Below are positions 7,595 through 16,444 of a stretch of 64,000 bases of DNA, one piece after another (position 1 is the first letter of the stretch; every line of letters begins with the position of its first letter). The notes below the pieces were generated by a model that was not told where the DNA came from, did no database searches, and saw only the letters and a list, made by a program, of their open reading frames with translations. Both the position numbers and the translations under genes were made by a program. The DNA is from Shimia isoporae (lineage in GTDB: Bacteria; Pseudomonadota; Alphaproteobacteria; Rhodobacterales; Rhodobacteraceae): assembly GCF_004346865.1 (NCBI RefSeq), contig NZ_SMGR01000001.1:62001-126000 (forward strand). The letters run 5' to 3'.

Positions 7595-8476
7595 ATGGAC
7601 AACTGGGATGAAATACGCACAGCGTATCAGGTGGCACGGCTTGGGACTGTCAGTGGCGCGGCAGATGTGCTTGGCGTGCACCATGCAACGGTGATCCGAC
7701 ACATCGACTCGCTGGAGAGCAAGCTGGGTTTGAAGCTCTTTCAACGTCACGCGCGCGGATACACAGCAACCGAAGCCGGACAGGACCTGATGCGGGTTGC
7801 GCAGGCGACGGATGACCAGTTCGGTCAGCTCGAAGGCCGAATGAAAGGACGTGGCGAGGACGTATCGGGCGAACTGGTGGTCACATCTCTGGGTGGTTTC
7901 GCTCCCCTTTTGGCCCCTGTTCTGGCCGACTTTCAGGCGGCCCACCCCGACTTGCTTGTGCGCTTTCTGACGGGGGACCGCGTATTCCGGCTGGAATATG
8001 GCGAAGCCCATGTGGCCGTGCGCGCAGGACAAGGCGAAGAGCAACCTGATAATGTCGTGCAGGAACTGGCGCGCTTGCCTTCGGCCCTATATGCGTCAGA
8101 CGCCTACATCGCACGCTGGGGCATGCCCAAGGGTGAAGCCGATCTGCTGAACCACAGGTTTGTCGGTCATGACAACGAGGACAGCCGTGCACCTTTTTAT
8201 CAGTGGCTGAAGGATGCGTTGCCGCGGGCAAATGTGACGTTCCGATCAACGTCTGACCGTGGGATTTCCGCAGCAGTTCGGTCTGGAGCAGGGCTCGGTT
8301 TTCTGGCGCAATGGGCAGCGAAGGACGATCCCTGTCTGCATCAGGTGTTGCCACCACGTCCCGAATGGGAGGTGCCGATCCGTTTGGTGACCCATGTCGA
8401 CCTGCACCGTACCACCAAAGTGCAGACATTCCTGACGTTCTTGAAGGAGCAGGCCAAAGACTGGACTGCCTCATGA
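7595..8476 (+). CDS. LysR-family transcriptional regulator
   Basis: 293 residues: MDNWDEIRTAYQVARLGTVS, then the winged HTH GAADVLGVHHATVIRHIDSLESKLGLKLFQRHARGYTATEAG and a C-terminal effector-binding half. The start at 7595 is preceded by GAAGGA at suitable spacing; the ten residues upstream are not family-like. Its divergent partner is the azoreductase at 6925-7467, the most likely target. Its stop overlaps the start of the EamA transporter (ATGA at 8473-8476), so regulator and transporter are translationally coupled. Effector unknown; a quinone or aromatic compound would fit the neighbour. Confidence 0.9.
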   Translation: MDNWDEIRTAYQVARLGTVSGAADVLGVHHATVIRHIDSLESKLGLKLFQRHARGYTATEAGQDLMRVAQATDDQFGQLEGRMKGRGEDVSGELVVTSLGGFAPLLAPVLADFQAAHPDLLVRFLTGDRVFRLEYGEAHVAVRAGQGEEQPDNVVQELARLPSALYASDAYIARWGMPKGEADLLNHRFVGHDNEDSRAPFYQWLKDALPRANVTFRSTSDRGISAAVRSGAGLGFLAQWAAKDDPCLHQVLPPRPEWEVPIRLVTHVDLHRTTKVQTFLTFLKEQAKDWTAS

Positions 8477-9354
8477 CAGGAGCCGCCAAGGGGCATCTGG
8501 CGATGCTCGCGTTTTCCGCACTTGTGGCGGGCTCTTTTTCGCTTGGCGGTATGGTGGCAAATGAGGTTGCCCCTGCAGCATTGAACGCGGTGCGTTTCCT
8601 GATTGCTGGCGCTGTGATTGGCGTGGCCGCGATGGTGACGGGCGGTATTCCCACGAGTGCCCTGCGCGCACCTTGGCGCTATCTGGTACTTGGCGGGCTG
8701 TTCGCAATCTACTTTGTACTTATGTTCGAGGGTCTGAAAACGGCTCATCCGGTGAGCACGGCTGCGGTTTTCACTTTGACGCCGTTGATGTCGGCGGGCT
8801 TTGGCTGGGTTTTGCTGCGCCAGATCACCACGAAGTGGATGTTTCTGGCGCTCGGGCTTGGTGCTGTCGGCGCGCTTTGGGTGATTTTCCGGGCCGATTG
8901 GGCAGCGTTTCTGCGTTTCGAGGTCGGGCAGGGCGAGGTCTATTATTTCTGGGGCTGTGTGGCGCATGCCGCCTACACCCCTATGGTGCGCAAGTTGAAT
9001 CGTGGTGAACGGCCCGTGGTTTTCACGTTTGGTATGTTGCTCGCGGGGTTGGCGGTTCTGACACTGTGGGGCTGGAGCGACCTTCGCAGCACCAATTGGG
9101 CGGAATTGCCGCCTCTGGTTTGGGTAACCGTTGTCTACCTTGCCGTCTTTGCCAGTGCGGCGACTTTTGTTCTGTTGCAGTTTGCGGCGTTGGAACTGCC
9201 GAGTTCCAAGGTTATGGCGTATACCTATCTGGTGCCGACATGGGTGATCTGCTGGGAGGTTGCGCTGGGCCACGGGGCACCAACCGGCCTTGTGTTGGTC
9301 GGTGTCGCCTTGACGGTCGGCGCTTTGCTGATGTTGCTGAGGGACGAAGGATAG
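8473..9354 (+). CDS. EamA/DMT-superfamily inner-membrane transporter
   Basis: 293 residues with about ten hydrophobic segments in two EamA repeats (roughly 5-135 and 150-290). Marks are LGGMVANEVAPAALNAVRFLIAGAVIG, the end of helix 3-4 with PVSTAAVFTLTPLMSAGFGWVLLRQ and, in the second repeat, LELPSSKVMAYTYLVPTWVICWEVALG. Relatives export amino acids, nucleosides or drugs, and the substrate cannot be inferred. Translation is coupled to the upstream LysR gene by a 4-base overlap, hinting that the regulator also governs efflux. Confidence 0.88.
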   Translation: MTGAAKGHLAMLAFSALVAGSFSLGGMVANEVAPAALNAVRFLIAGAVIGVAAMVTGGIPTSALRAPWRYLVLGGLFAIYFVLMFEGLKTAHPVSTAAVFTLTPLMSAGFGWVLLRQITTKWMFLALGLGAVGALWVIFRADWAAFLRFEVGQGEVYYFWGCVAHAAYTPMVRKLNRGERPVVFTFGMLLAGLAVLTLWGWSDLRSTNWAELPPLVWVTVVYLAVFASAATFVLLQFAALELPSSKVMAYTYLVPTWVICWEVALGHGAPTGLVLVGVALTVGALLMLLRDEG

Positions 9355-9375
9355 CCGTTTCCCGAGGCTGCGACT

Positions 9376-9738
9376 TTATTCGGGTGACTTCGCAGCAGTG
9401 TCGGGCACTGGCTCGGTAAGCTCCGTTTCCAGAAACCGCTCGAAGGCGTCGAGATTCACGGGCTCGAATTGGCCAAACCCCTGCATCCAGACAGAAGCAG
9501 CGCGCAGGGCGTCGGGTTCCAGCTTGCACCATTTCACCCGACCGCGCTTTTCCTGAGAGATCAGACCGGCACCGGCGAGGATAACCAGATGTTTCGATAT
9601 CGCGGCGAGGGACATGTCAAAGGGCTCGGCCACGTCGGTCACTGCCATGTCGTCCTCAAGCAGCATATTGAGGATTTCGCGGCGCGTTGGGTCCGCGAGG
9701 GCCGAGAAGACGGTATCGAGGGCGTTTGATTGGGTCAC
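9376..9738 (-). CDS. ArsR-family winged-helix regulator
   Basis: About 120 residues from GTG at 9738: (V)TQSNALDTVFSALADPTRRE, then ILNMLLEDDMAVTDVAEPFDMSLAAISKHLVILAGAGLISQEKRGRVKWCKLEP. The FSALADPTRREIL helix and the HTH MSLAAISKHLVIL followed by GLI...K.GR are standard ArsR/SmtB marks. No metal-binding Cys pair is visible in the recognition helix, so it is probably of the non-metal type often paired with SRPBCC/AHSA1 proteins. An alternative GTG lies at 9783; neither start has a clear ribosome binding site. It is convergent with the EamA gene. Confidence 0.85.
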   Translation of the reverse strand: MTQSNALDTVFSALADPTRREILNMLLEDDMAVTDVAEPFDMSLAAISKHLVILAGAGLISQEKRGRVKWCKLEPDALRAASVWMQGFGQFEPVNLDAFERFLETELTEPVPDTAAKSPE

Positions 9739-10011
9739 GTCTTTGGGCGTAGCGAGGTGGGCTCCGGCGGTCAAGCGCAACACCTGTCAGAGGTGCCTAC
9801 ATTTCGAAACTCAACCAATTCGTTGAATATGCGAAATCCGCATGATCGGCCTTTGGAGTGGGGTGTCAGCGCACGTTGCTCTCGATTTCCTTTCCGTAAA
9901 ACGCTTTTAAAACAGTTGTTTAGATTGAGGCCGTTGCCATGATCATCGCGGTTGACTCATACCCTCGTGCGCAATAGCAATGCGCCAACGTCAGCGGAGG
10001 GGTTTTTGCGC

Positions 10012-10341
10012 GTGACCGAGCCGGATCAAAAGGAGCAGATGCAACGTCTGCACGACCGGATCGAGGCGGCCAAAAGAGCCCAGGACCCGAAACCCCGCGT
10101 TGACGAGCACTATTCGGCAGCCAATCTGGCGTGGCGCATGGTGATTGAATTGGTGGCCGGTCTCGGGATCGGCTTTGGCATCGGATACGGGCTCGACGTT
10201 CTGTTTGGAACAATCCCGATTTTCATGATGCTGTTTACATTGCTGGGTCTCGCGGCGGGCATCAAAACCATGATGCGGTCAGCCAAAGAGATTGAGGCGG
10301 AGAAATTGGCCGAAGAGGCCGAGAAAAACGAGAGGAACTGA
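10012..10341 (+). CDS. atpI: F0F1 ATP synthase assembly protein AtpI
   Basis: 109 residues from GTG: (V)[20 protein letters not shown], then two membrane helices ([28 protein letters not shown] and [21 protein letters not shown]) and a charged tail [19 protein letters not shown]. AtpI helps build the c-ring. GGAGG lies 11 bases upstream of this GTG; the frame is open further upstream to TTG 9952 but those residues look unrelated. It is first in the F0 operon, 2 bases before atpB. The 228-base spacer from the ArsR gene should contain the operon promoter. Confidence 0.88.
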   Translation: MTEPDQKEQMQRLHDRIEAAKRAQDPKPRVDEHYSAANLAWRMVIELVAGLGIGFGIGYGLDVLFGTIPIFMMLFTLLGLAAGIKTMMRSAKEIEAEKLAEEAEKNERN

Positions 10342-10343
10342 AC

Positions 10344-11102
10344 GTGGCAAGCGAAGCACACGGCGCAGAAGAAGGCGGTCTGGTATTCCACCCGATGGAT
10401 CAGTTCATCATCAAACCTTTGTTTGGTGGCGACACAATCCACTGGTACACCCCAACCAACGCGACCCTTTGGATGGCATTGGCCGTTGTGGCCGTCATTG
10501 CAATGATGGTGATCGGCACACGTCGTCGCGCAATCGTGCCGAGCCGCAGCCAGTCGATCGGTGAGCTTGCTTACGGCTTTATCTACAAGATGGTTGAAGA
10601 CGTGGCCGGCAAGGACGCCGTCAAGTTCTTCCCTTACATCATGACCCTCTTCATGTTCATCGTTTTCGCCAACTTCCTTGGCCTGATCCCGATGTCCTTT
10701 ACCACCACGAGCCACTTTGCGGTGACTGTCGTGCTTGCTCTGCTGGTGTTCCTGACCGTGACCGTCGTTGGTTTCGTCAAGAACGGTGCCGGCTTCCTTG
10801 GCCTCTTCTGGGTTTCCAGCGCGCCGCTCGCGCTGCGTCCGATCCTCGCGGTCATCGAACTGATTTCCTACTTCGTTCGCCCCGTCAGCCACTCTATCCG
10901 TCTTGCGGGTAACGTGATGGCAGGCCACGCGGTGATCAAGGTTTTCGCAGGCTTTGCCGCGATTGCAGTGGTTAGCCCCGTGTCGGTACTGGCGATTACG
11001 GCCATGTACGGTCTCGAAGTTCTCGTGGCCTTCATCCAGGCTTACGTGTTCACCATTCTGACCTGTGTGTACCTGAAAGATGCCCTGCATCCGTCGCACT
11101 AA
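10344..11102 (+). CDS. atpB: F0F1 ATP synthase subunit a
   Basis: 252 residues from GTG: (V)[20 protein letters not shown], then five to six membrane helices. The essential arginine is in [20 protein letters not shown], and helix 5-6 contains [28 protein letters not shown]. Subunit a forms the two proton half-channels against the c-ring. AGAGGA precedes the GTG, which lies 2 bases after atpI. Length and motifs are those of alphaproteobacterial AtpB. Confidence 0.97.
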   Translation: MASEAHGAEEGGLVFHPMDQFIIKPLFGGDTIHWYTPTNATLWMALAVVAVIAMMVIGTRRRAIVPSRSQSIGELAYGFIYKMVEDVAGKDAVKFFPYIMTLFMFIVFANFLGLIPMSFTTTSHFAVTVVLALLVFLTVTVVGFVKNGAGFLGLFWVSSAPLALRPILAVIELISYFVRPVSHSIRLAGNVMAGHAVIKVFAGFAAIAVVSPVSVLAITAMYGLEVLVAFIQAYVFTILTCVYLKDALHPSH

Positions 11103-11154
11103 GGTTCTGAACCCTCATCTATCTATTAACTTCCAATCGTAAGGAGATACACCA

Positions 11155-11379
11155 ATGGAAGGTCAACTCGCACACATCGGCGCAGGTCTCGCAGCTATCG
11201 GTTCCGGCGCAGCCGCAATCGGTGTTGGTAACGTTGCAGGCAACTACCTGGCCGGCGCTCTGCGCAACCCGTCCGCAGCTGCTTCGCAGACTGCTACCCT
11301 CTTCATCGGCATCGCATTCGCAGAAGCACTGGGCATCTTCTCGTTCCTGGTCGCTCTGCTGCTGATGTTCGCCGTCTAA
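11155..11379 (+). CDS. atpE: F0F1 ATP synthase subunit c
   Basis: 74 residues forming one hairpin of two membrane helices. The Gly/Ala-rich helix 1 is [21 protein letters not shown], the polar loop is ALRNPSA and helix 2 is [25 protein letters not shown]. The proton-binding glutamate is residue 57. There is no extra Na+-type ligand pattern, so it is a proton-coupled ring. AAGGAG lies just upstream. A strong hairpin follows the stop (11404-11434) before the b' gene. Confidence 0.97.
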   Translation: MEGQLAHIGAGLAAIGSGAAAIGVGNVAGNYLAGALRNPSAAASQTATLFIGIAFAEALGIFSFLVALLLMFAV

Positions 11380-11403
11380 TCCACGCGGAACCATCCTTAC
11401 GTG

Positions 11404-11434
11404 CGGGTGCGGGCGCCGCGTAGCGCCCCACCCG
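11404..11434 (+). other. Intercistronic hairpin between atpE and the b' gene
   Basis: CGGGTG-(C)-GGGCGC (11404-11416) pairs with GCGCCCCACCCG (11423-11434) around a six-base loop: about 12 pairs with one bulged C. No T-run follows, so it is not a simple terminator. Its place suits an mRNA-stabilising or partial-attenuation element that keeps subunit c in excess over b and b'. Confidence 0.6.
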
Positions 11435-11464
11435 TAATCTAACGGAAGTTCCCAGGAGGACGTT

Positions 11465-12007
11465 ATGGCGAGTACAACAACTGACGCCGCAAGCCACGCC
11501 GCAGAGGCCGCCTCTGCACCAGGCATGCCGCAGCTCGATTTCTCGAACTGGGGCAACCAGATTTTCTGGCTTCTGATCACGCTGGTCGTGATCTATTTCG
11601 TCCTGTCGCGCATTGCGCTGCCGCGGATTGCCGCGGTTCTGGCCGAGCGCCAGGGGACCATTACGAATGACATCGCCGCAGCTGAAGAGCTGAAGGCGAA
11701 AGCTGTGGAAGCGGAAGAAGCCTACAACAAGGCTCTGGCCGATGCCCGTGCGGAAGCGCAGCGCATCATTGCCGAGACCAAGGCTGAGATCCAGGCAGAG
11801 CTGGACGACGCAACCGCAAAGGCAGACGCGGAGATTTCCGCCAAGGCCGCCGAGTCGGAGAAGGCAATCGCCGAGATCCGTGCAGGCGCTCTGGAAAGCA
11901 TCCAGGAAGTTGCCGACGCAACCGCAAACGAGGTTGTGGCAGCATTGGGTGGCAAAGCTGATGCCGACGCCGTGACCAAAGCGGTCGCAGACCGGATGAA
12001 AGGGTAA
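11465..12007 (+). CDS. atpX: F0F1 ATP synthase subunit b'
   Basis: 180 residues: an Ala-rich N-terminal stretch, one membrane helix ([27 protein letters not shown], about 30-56) and a long Ala/Glu coiled coil to the C-terminus ending [16 protein letters not shown]. It is one of two non-identical b-type stator subunits, as in photosynthetic and other alphaproteobacteria. AGGAGG lies upstream of the ATG. It differs from the following b subunit in lacking a cleavable-looking N-terminus. Confidence 0.95.
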   Translation: MASTTTDAASHAAEAASAPGMPQLDFSNWGNQIFWLLITLVVIYFVLSRIALPRIAAVLAERQGTITNDIAAAEELKAKAVEAEEAYNKALADARAEAQRIIAETKAEIQAELDDATAKADAEISAKAAESEKAIAEIRAGALESIQEVADATANEVVAALGGKADADAVTKAVADRMKG

Positions 12008-12012
12008 GATTG

Positions 12013-12573
12013 ATGCGCACAACATTCGCAACCGTCGCCACCCTGATGCTGGCAAGCCCGGCCTTCGCGGCAAGCGGCCCGTTCTTCTCTCTGAAGAACA
12101 CCGACTTCATCGTGACGCTCGGCTTCATCGTCTTCATCGCCGTGCTGTTCTATTTCAAAGTGCCCTCCCTTTTGGGTGGCATGTTGGACAAGCGCGCCGA
12201 CGACATCAAATCCGAGCTCGATGAAGCCCGTGCCCTGCGTGAAGAAGCCCAGACCGTTCTGGCTTCTTACGAGCGCAAGCAGCAGGAAGTTCAAGAGCAG
12301 GCAGCACGCATCGTGGCTCAGGCCAAGGACGAAGCCCAAAAGGCGGCCGTTCAGGCAAAAGCCGATCTGGAGAAGTCCATCGAGCGCCGTCTCGCAGCCG
12401 CGACTGACCAGATTGCTTCGGCCGAGGCTTCTGCCGTCAAAGAGGTACGCGATCAAGCTGTTGTGGTGGCGATCGCCGCTGCTGAGGACGTGATTGCCAA
12501 GCAGATGTCTGCGGCTGATGCCAACAAGCTGATCGAAGCGGGCATTGCCGAGGTCGATGCCAAGCTACACTAA
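12013..12573 (+). CDS. atpF: F0F1 ATP synthase subunit b
   Basis: 186 residues: MRTTFATVATLMLASPAFAA, a signal-peptide-like N-terminus with AFA|A, then a membrane helix (FIVTLGFIVFIAVLFYFKVPSLL) and a long coiled coil (KRADDIKSELDEARALREEA onward). It forms the peripheral stalk with b'. The ATG at 12013 follows the b' stop by 5 bases; GGG of the upstream AAAGGG provides a weak ribosome binding site. It is the last gene of the F0 operon, closed by the hairpin at 12600-12627. The F1 genes are not in this window, as expected for alphaproteobacteria. Confidence 0.95.
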   Translation: MRTTFATVATLMLASPAFAASGPFFSLKNTDFIVTLGFIVFIAVLFYFKVPSLLGGMLDKRADDIKSELDEARALREEAQTVLASYERKQQEVQEQAARIVAQAKDEAQKAAVQAKADLEKSIERRLAAATDQIASAEASAVKEVRDQAVVVAIAAAEDVIAKQMSAADANKLIEAGIAEVDAKLH

Positions 12574-12599
12574 GCTGGCAAACCGTTGAAATTGCGCGA

Positions 12600-12627
12600 A
12601 GCCCGGTCCATCTGGATCGGGCTTTTT
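12600..12627 (+). terminator. Rho-independent terminator of the F0 ATP synthase operon
   Basis: AGCCCGGTCC (12600-12609) pairs fully with GGATCGGGCT (12614-12623), with one G-U pair and loop ATCT, followed by TTTT. Confidence 0.88.
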
Positions 12628-12699
12628 GCATTTTTGCCGTGATGTGGCCGCAAAGCTGTGTTTATCTGTGTCGCAACAAGAAGTTGAGGAGACGCAGGG

Positions 12700-13095
12700 A
12701 TGAAGAAGCTATTGATCGCAGGAGCGTGTCTGGCTGCTCTGAGTGCGTGTTCGCTGGATATGCAGCGCGTTCGCACGGAGCCGGTAACGCCAACGTCTCA
12801 GGAGGTATTCTGGGCCAAGAACAGGCTGGCGGAGCAAACCAGCAACCCTGGATTTGCACAATTCCCCGAATTCACGGCCTATGCTCTCAGCAATGGTGAC
12901 CGTCTGTACTGCGGAACAATGACGCGCGGTTCAAACAGCGGCGCCCGCACAGAGCCGATCCCGTTCTATTTGCGGGCCAGAGGCGATAGCGTCATGGCGC
13001 TGAACTGGGTCAGCACGAGTTCGGATTTTTCCAGCAGCAAGTGCCGTGAAGCCGCTAGTGGAAAGTTGCGGATCAACAAGATCTCAGACGAATAA
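12700..13095 (+). CDS. Small lipoprotein of unknown function
   Basis: 131 residues. MKKLLIAGACLAALSACSLD is a lipoprotein signal with lipobox LSAC, cysteine at residue 17; S+2 (not D) favours outer-membrane sorting. The mature part has about 114 residues with two further cysteines (YCGTMT and SSKCRE) that could form a disulfide. I do not recognise a named domain. AGTTGAGGAGACGC upstream provides the ribosome binding site. It stands alone after the ATP synthase terminator and is convergent with the RNase T2 gene. Confidence 0.75.
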   Translation: MKKLLIAGACLAALSACSLDMQRVRTEPVTPTSQEVFWAKNRLAEQTSNPGFAQFPEFTAYALSNGDRLYCGTMTRGSNSGARTEPIPFYLRARGDSVMALNWVSTSSDFSSSKCREAASGKLRINKISDE

Positions 13096-13101
13096 CCGGA
13101 C

Positions 13102-13740
13102 TTATCGTACGGGGTCGAAGCGGGCATCACCCAAAGTGCAATCGCGGGCTACGTCCCGCCCGCAAGGCACCGGTGTCAGATCCCGTGACAAACAAATCCT
13201 TGCTTCCTGAATGAATCCGTCGCGACAGGTGATGGTCAGCATGTCAGCTTCCAGTTGCGGGTTTTCCTTCAGGAATGCCTCCTCCACCACGGATGCTGGC
13301 AGGCGGACCGATTGGTCCAGTTTGCGAAAGACAGCGGGCCTGTTCACGCGTCCGTAGGCCTCTCTTGAAAGCGAATAGTAATCTTCAGCGGACAGGCCGC
13401 TGCAGGTGCCGTGCTTTTTCCATTGGTGCCATGCCAGCCCCGACGTTCCCATAATGTCGGCCATGCTATTGGTGAGGTTCCGGGGCGGGTTGCGATGCGA
13501 TGTGCGGCAATAGTCCGGCCAGCCCCGATGGTATTGAGGCCAGAGCCCGTGCAGGATCCACCCGTGATCCTCGTCGTAGTCACATTGCGGAGAGTTCTTG
13601 GCGTCGCCTTCGATGGCGCACCAATTCGGGGACCAGCTAAGCGCCATCACGTAGTAGTCAAATTCTCCTGCTACGTCGTCTTCTGCAACTGCCTGAGTTA
13701 CAGTTAGGGCGGCGAGGGCGAGGCTCAACAATAGGCGCAT
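13102..13740 (-). CDS. Secreted ribonuclease T2-family endoribonuclease
   Basis: 212 residues with a signal peptide (MRLLLSLALAALTVTQAVA, cut near residue 19). Both catalytic segments are present: CAS I WILHGLWPQ and CAS II WHQWKKHGTCSG. The N-terminal YYVMALSWSPNWC is also typical. RNase T2 enzymes cut single-stranded RNA through a 2',3'-cyclic phosphate. In bacteria (RNase I) they act in the periplasm and can feed nucleotide scavenging; a CpdB-like nucleotidase at 23356 could use such products if exported, but lacks a signal peptide. Six or more cysteines fit disulfides of an exported enzyme. Confidence 0.9.
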   Translation of the reverse strand: MRLLLSLALAALTVTQAVAEDDVAGEFDYYVMALSWSPNWCAIEGDAKNSPQCDYDEDHGWILHGLWPQYHRGWPDYCRTSHRNPPRNLTNSMADIMGTSGLAWHQWKKHGTCSGLSAEDYYSLSREAYGRVNRPAVFRKLDQSVRLPASVVEEAFLKENPQLEADMLTITCRDGFIQEARICLSRDLTPVPCGRDVARDCTLGDARFDPVR

Positions 13741-13894
13741 TGGGTCTTTCCTTTTTGACTTGGGGGCACTATATCGGCCTCAAGTTCCCCGACAACGGAA
13801 ACCCGCACCAGAAGATCGGTGCCGTCTGACGGAAAGTCAGGCGACGGGAAATCTATATCCGCAGGTTGGGACGATTGACGTAAGGAGACATCAT

Positions 13895-14650
13895 ATGGCC
13901 AAGCTGCTGCACCCCAAAGCAACCGCCGTCTGGCTGGTGGACAACACGACTATCAGCTTCAAACAGATTGCCGATTTTGTTGGCATGCATGAGCTGGAAA
14001 TTCAGGGCATTGCCGACGGCGATGTTGCGACTGGCGTCAAGGGTTTCGACCCGATTGCCAACAACCAGTTGGTCCAGGAAGAAATCACGCAGGCCGAAGA
14101 GAACCCGCTTTACAAGATGAAGCTGAAGTTCAACGCGGCGGCCACTGGTGAAGAAAAACGTCGCGGTCCGCGGTACACGCCGCTGTCCAAGCGTCAGGAC
14201 CGTCCGGCCTCGATCCTTTGGTTGGTGAAATTTCACCCCGAACTTTCCGATGGCCAGATTGGCAAGCTGGTGGGCACTACCAAGCCGACCATTCAGGCGA
14301 TCCGCGAGCGGACCCACTGGAACATTGCCAACATCCAACCCATCGATCCGGTTGCTCTGGGTTTGTGTAAGCAATCCGAACTGGACGCGGCCGTTCAGAA
14401 AGCTGCCTCCAAGAAGGCGGCGGATGGCGTGGTGATGTCGGATGACGAGCGTCGCAAGTTGGTGAGCACCGAGACGTCGCTGGAGATGGAAGCGGAACCG
14501 AAAATCCCGACGGCGATTGAGGGACTGGAAACCTTCTCTCTCAACGACGAAGACGGTGACGAGGATGAGACCTCGGATGCGGATTTCGCGGATGCGGACA
14601 GCTTCTTCAACTTGCCGGGTGGCGACGACGAAGACGAGCAGCCGCGCTAA
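13895..14650 (+). CDS. trcR: Cell-cycle transcriptional regulator TrcR (DUF1013)
   Basis: 251 residues: MAKLLHPKATAVWLVDNTTI, SFKQIADFVGMHELEIQGIADG, then SILWLVKFHPELSDGQIGKLVGTTKPTIQAIRERTHWN, two HTH-like units. The tail of about 50 residues is strongly acidic (DEDGDEDETSDADFADADSF). This is the alphaproteobacterial DUF1013 family, named TrcR for its link to cell-cycle transcription. TAAGGAG precedes the ATG and decides the start; the upstream open frame is non-homologous. It is divergent from RNase T2 and ends at a clear terminator. Confidence 0.9.
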   Translation: MAKLLHPKATAVWLVDNTTISFKQIADFVGMHELEIQGIADGDVATGVKGFDPIANNQLVQEEITQAEENPLYKMKLKFNAAATGEEKRRGPRYTPLSKRQDRPASILWLVKFHPELSDGQIGKLVGTTKPTIQAIRERTHWNIANIQPIDPVALGLCKQSELDAAVQKAASKKAADGVVMSDDERRKLVSTETSLEMEAEPKIPTAIEGLETFSLNDEDGDEDETSDADFADADSFFNLPGGDDEDEQPR

Positions 14651-14675
14651 TCGCTGTTGTACAGAGAATAGAAAG

Positions 14676-14701
14676 GGCCGTCCGGTTGGGCGGCCTTTTT
14701 T
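14676..14701 (+). terminator. Rho-independent terminator after trcR
   Basis: GGCCGTCC (14676-14683) pairs with GGGCGGCC (14688-14695), with one U-G pair and loop GGTT, followed by a run of T to 14701. Confidence 0.85.
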
Positions 14702-14717
14702 CGTGCAGAGGCACTCT

Positions 14718-15317
14718 TTAGATTGGCAAGTCCAGCTGTCGTTTTGTCTTGAGATGGGAAAGACGTACGCCGGTCGTCTCTTCTGCTTTGAGGATCACAC
14801 AGGCTGCAGCGCGCGCGTCCTCGCCTGCATCGTGGTGATGAAAAGCGAGGTCGAGGTATGTCTTGAGATTGGCCAGACCGTGCCCGCCAGCGCCCTTGAG
14901 CGCGGGCCATGCTTGTCGAGCTACCTTGACGCTGTTTGTCCAATGGGACGTCAGCATCGGAAGATCATAGCGAGCGCAAGCGGCAGTCATTGCCTTTTCG
15001 TCAAAGGTGCTGTGCTGCACGAGGCTGTGGCTGTTGAGGAGGTCGAAGAGGGCGACATAGACTGTCGGAAAAGTCGGGGCCTCCCGCACCGTTTCAGCGG
15101 AAATTCCGTGAAGCTCTGAATTGAACGGTGCAAAGGGTTCTTCGGGGTCAATGAGGACCGAATAGGTCTGCATGGTGCCCGCGTCGCTGACAAAGCAGAG
15201 GCCGATCTGACAGATGCTGCCCGCCGATCGGCTGGCGGTTTCGACGTCGAGTGCAATGAACCGGAAAGGCCCTTCAGGGGGCGTTTGAAGATGTCCAAAT
15301 CGGTTCGATGTGTTCAC
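14718..15317 (-). CDS. DnaQ-like DEDDh 3'-5' exonuclease
   Basis: 199 residues from GTG. ExoI is FIALDVETASRSAGSICQIG, ExoII is in HGISAETV...FP and LVQHSTFDEKAM (conserved D of FD), and ExoIII is HHHDAGEDARAAACVIL, giving a DEDDh set. This is the free-standing exonuclease family related to the epsilon proofreading subunit, with no BRCT or polymerase domain. Its role is probably DNA or RNA end trimming. It lies 58 bases after recR on the same strand and may be cotranscribed with the recR/ybaB/dnaX group. AGGGGG lies about 11 bases upstream of the GTG. Confidence 0.85.
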   Translation of the reverse strand: MNTSNRFGHLQTPPEGPFRFIALDVETASRSAGSICQIGLCFVSDAGTMQTYSVLIDPEEPFAPFNSELHGISAETVREAPTFPTVYVALFDLLNSHSLVQHSTFDEKAMTAACARYDLPMLTSHWTNSVKVARQAWPALKGAGGHGLANLKTYLDLAFHHHDAGEDARAAACVILKAEETTGVRLSHLKTKRQLDLPI

Positions 15318-15375
15318 TACGGCGGCCCCCTACATCCTTTGTTTCCAGTAACACCGTGTTGTGCACGAAGGTGCC

Positions 15376-15966
15376 TTAGAGCGTTTTTCGGGCGGTCAGC
15401 GCGGCGCTGATAGTCCCTTCGTCGAGGTAGTCGAGTTCGCCGCCTACCGGCACGCCTTGCGCCAAGGAGGTCAGGCGCACGCGGTCTTCAAGCTGGTCGG
15501 CGATGTAGTGGGCCGTGGTCTGTCCGTCGACTGTGGCGTTGAGCGCCAAAATCACTTCAGAGATATGCTCGGAAGTCACCCGATCCACCAGCTTCGGGAT
15601 CGAAATGTCCTCCGGACCGACGCCTTCGAGTGCCGACAACGTGCCGCCAAGAACGTGGTAGCGACCTTTGAAAACGCCGGCACGCTCCATGGCCCAGAGA
15701 TCGGAAACGTCCTCTACAACGCAGAGTTCGCCGGTGGCGCGTTTCTCGCTGGCGCAGATGTCACAGATATCAGATGTGCCGATGTTGCCGCAGTTCAGGC
15801 ATTCCCGGGCAGTGGCGGCGACGGCCTGCATGGCGTCGGCCAGCGGTGTCAGCAGGAGCCCCCGTTTCCGGATCATATGCAGCACCGCACGCCGCGCAGA
15901 CCGGGGGCCAAGCCCCGGGAGCTTGGCCATCATTTCGATCAGCGTGTCAATTTCGGAACTGCTCAT
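15376..15966 (-). CDS. recR: Recombination mediator RecR
   Basis: 196 residues: helix-hairpin-helix [21 protein letters not shown] at about 15-35, the zinc finger [16 protein letters not shown] at about 56-71, the Toprim domain ([28 protein letters not shown]) and the C-terminal [19 protein letters not shown] and [19 protein letters not shown]. RecR works with RecO/RecF to load RecA at gaps. It follows ybaB in the familiar dnaX-ybaB-recR order. Confidence 0.97.
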   Translation of the reverse strand: MSSSEIDTLIEMMAKLPGLGPRSARRAVLHMIRKRGLLLTPLADAMQAVAATARECLNCGNIGTSDICDICASEKRATGELCVVEDVSDLWAMERAGVFKGRYHVLGGTLSALEGVGPEDISIPKLVDRVTSEHISEVILALNATVDGQTTAHYIADQLEDRVRLTSLAQGVPVGGELDYLDEGTISAALTARKTL

Positions 15967-16035
15967 GGCTTTGCGCCCTTCCAGGGTCTTGTCTCGCCGA
16001 ACTATAGCGAGAAACGCGGGGGGGCGTGCAAGTGC

Positions 16036-16380
16036 TTAGAACGGCAGCTTCATGTCTGCGGGAAGTCCAAGCTCGGCGGTAATCTTGCCCATTTCTTCCT
16101 GCGCGCGGTCAGAGGCACGGGTCTGGGCGTCCTTGATCGCGGCAAGGATCAGGTCTTCGACGACTTCCTTGTCGTCACCGTTGAAAATCGAAGGATCGAT
16201 GTCGAGCGCCTTGAGTTCGCCTTTGGCAGACGCCGTGGCCTTGACCAGACCTGCGCCGCTTTCGCCGACGACCATGATGTTGTGCAGATCGTCCTGCAAG
16301 TCGGTCATCTTTTGTTGCATGTCTTGGGCTTTTTTCATCATCCCGGCCATGTCGCCGAGGTTGCCGAGGCCTTTGAGCAT
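16036..16380 (-). CDS. ybaB: YbaB/EbfC-family nucleoid-associated protein
   Basis: 114 residues: MLKGLGNLGDMAGMMKKAQDMQQKMTDLQ coiled helix, then the beta sheet VVGESGAGLVKATASAKGELKALDIDPSIF and a C-terminal helix with AAIKDAQTRASDRAQEEM. YbaB dimers bind DNA with little sequence specificity. AGGAG sits 8 bases before the ATG, which overrides the longer open frame. It lies between the phzF-like gene and recR. Confidence 0.95.
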   Translation of the reverse strand: MLKGLGNLGDMAGMMKKAQDMQQKMTDLQDDLHNIMVVGESGAGLVKATASAKGELKALDIDPSIFNGDDKEVVEDLILAAIKDAQTRASDRAQEEMGKITAELGLPADMKLPF

Positions 16381-16444
16381 CTGGGTCTCTCCTGAAAGTG
16401 TGTTTGCGTCTAGATACGGCGCGCTGGCCTTGTTTACAAGGTAC

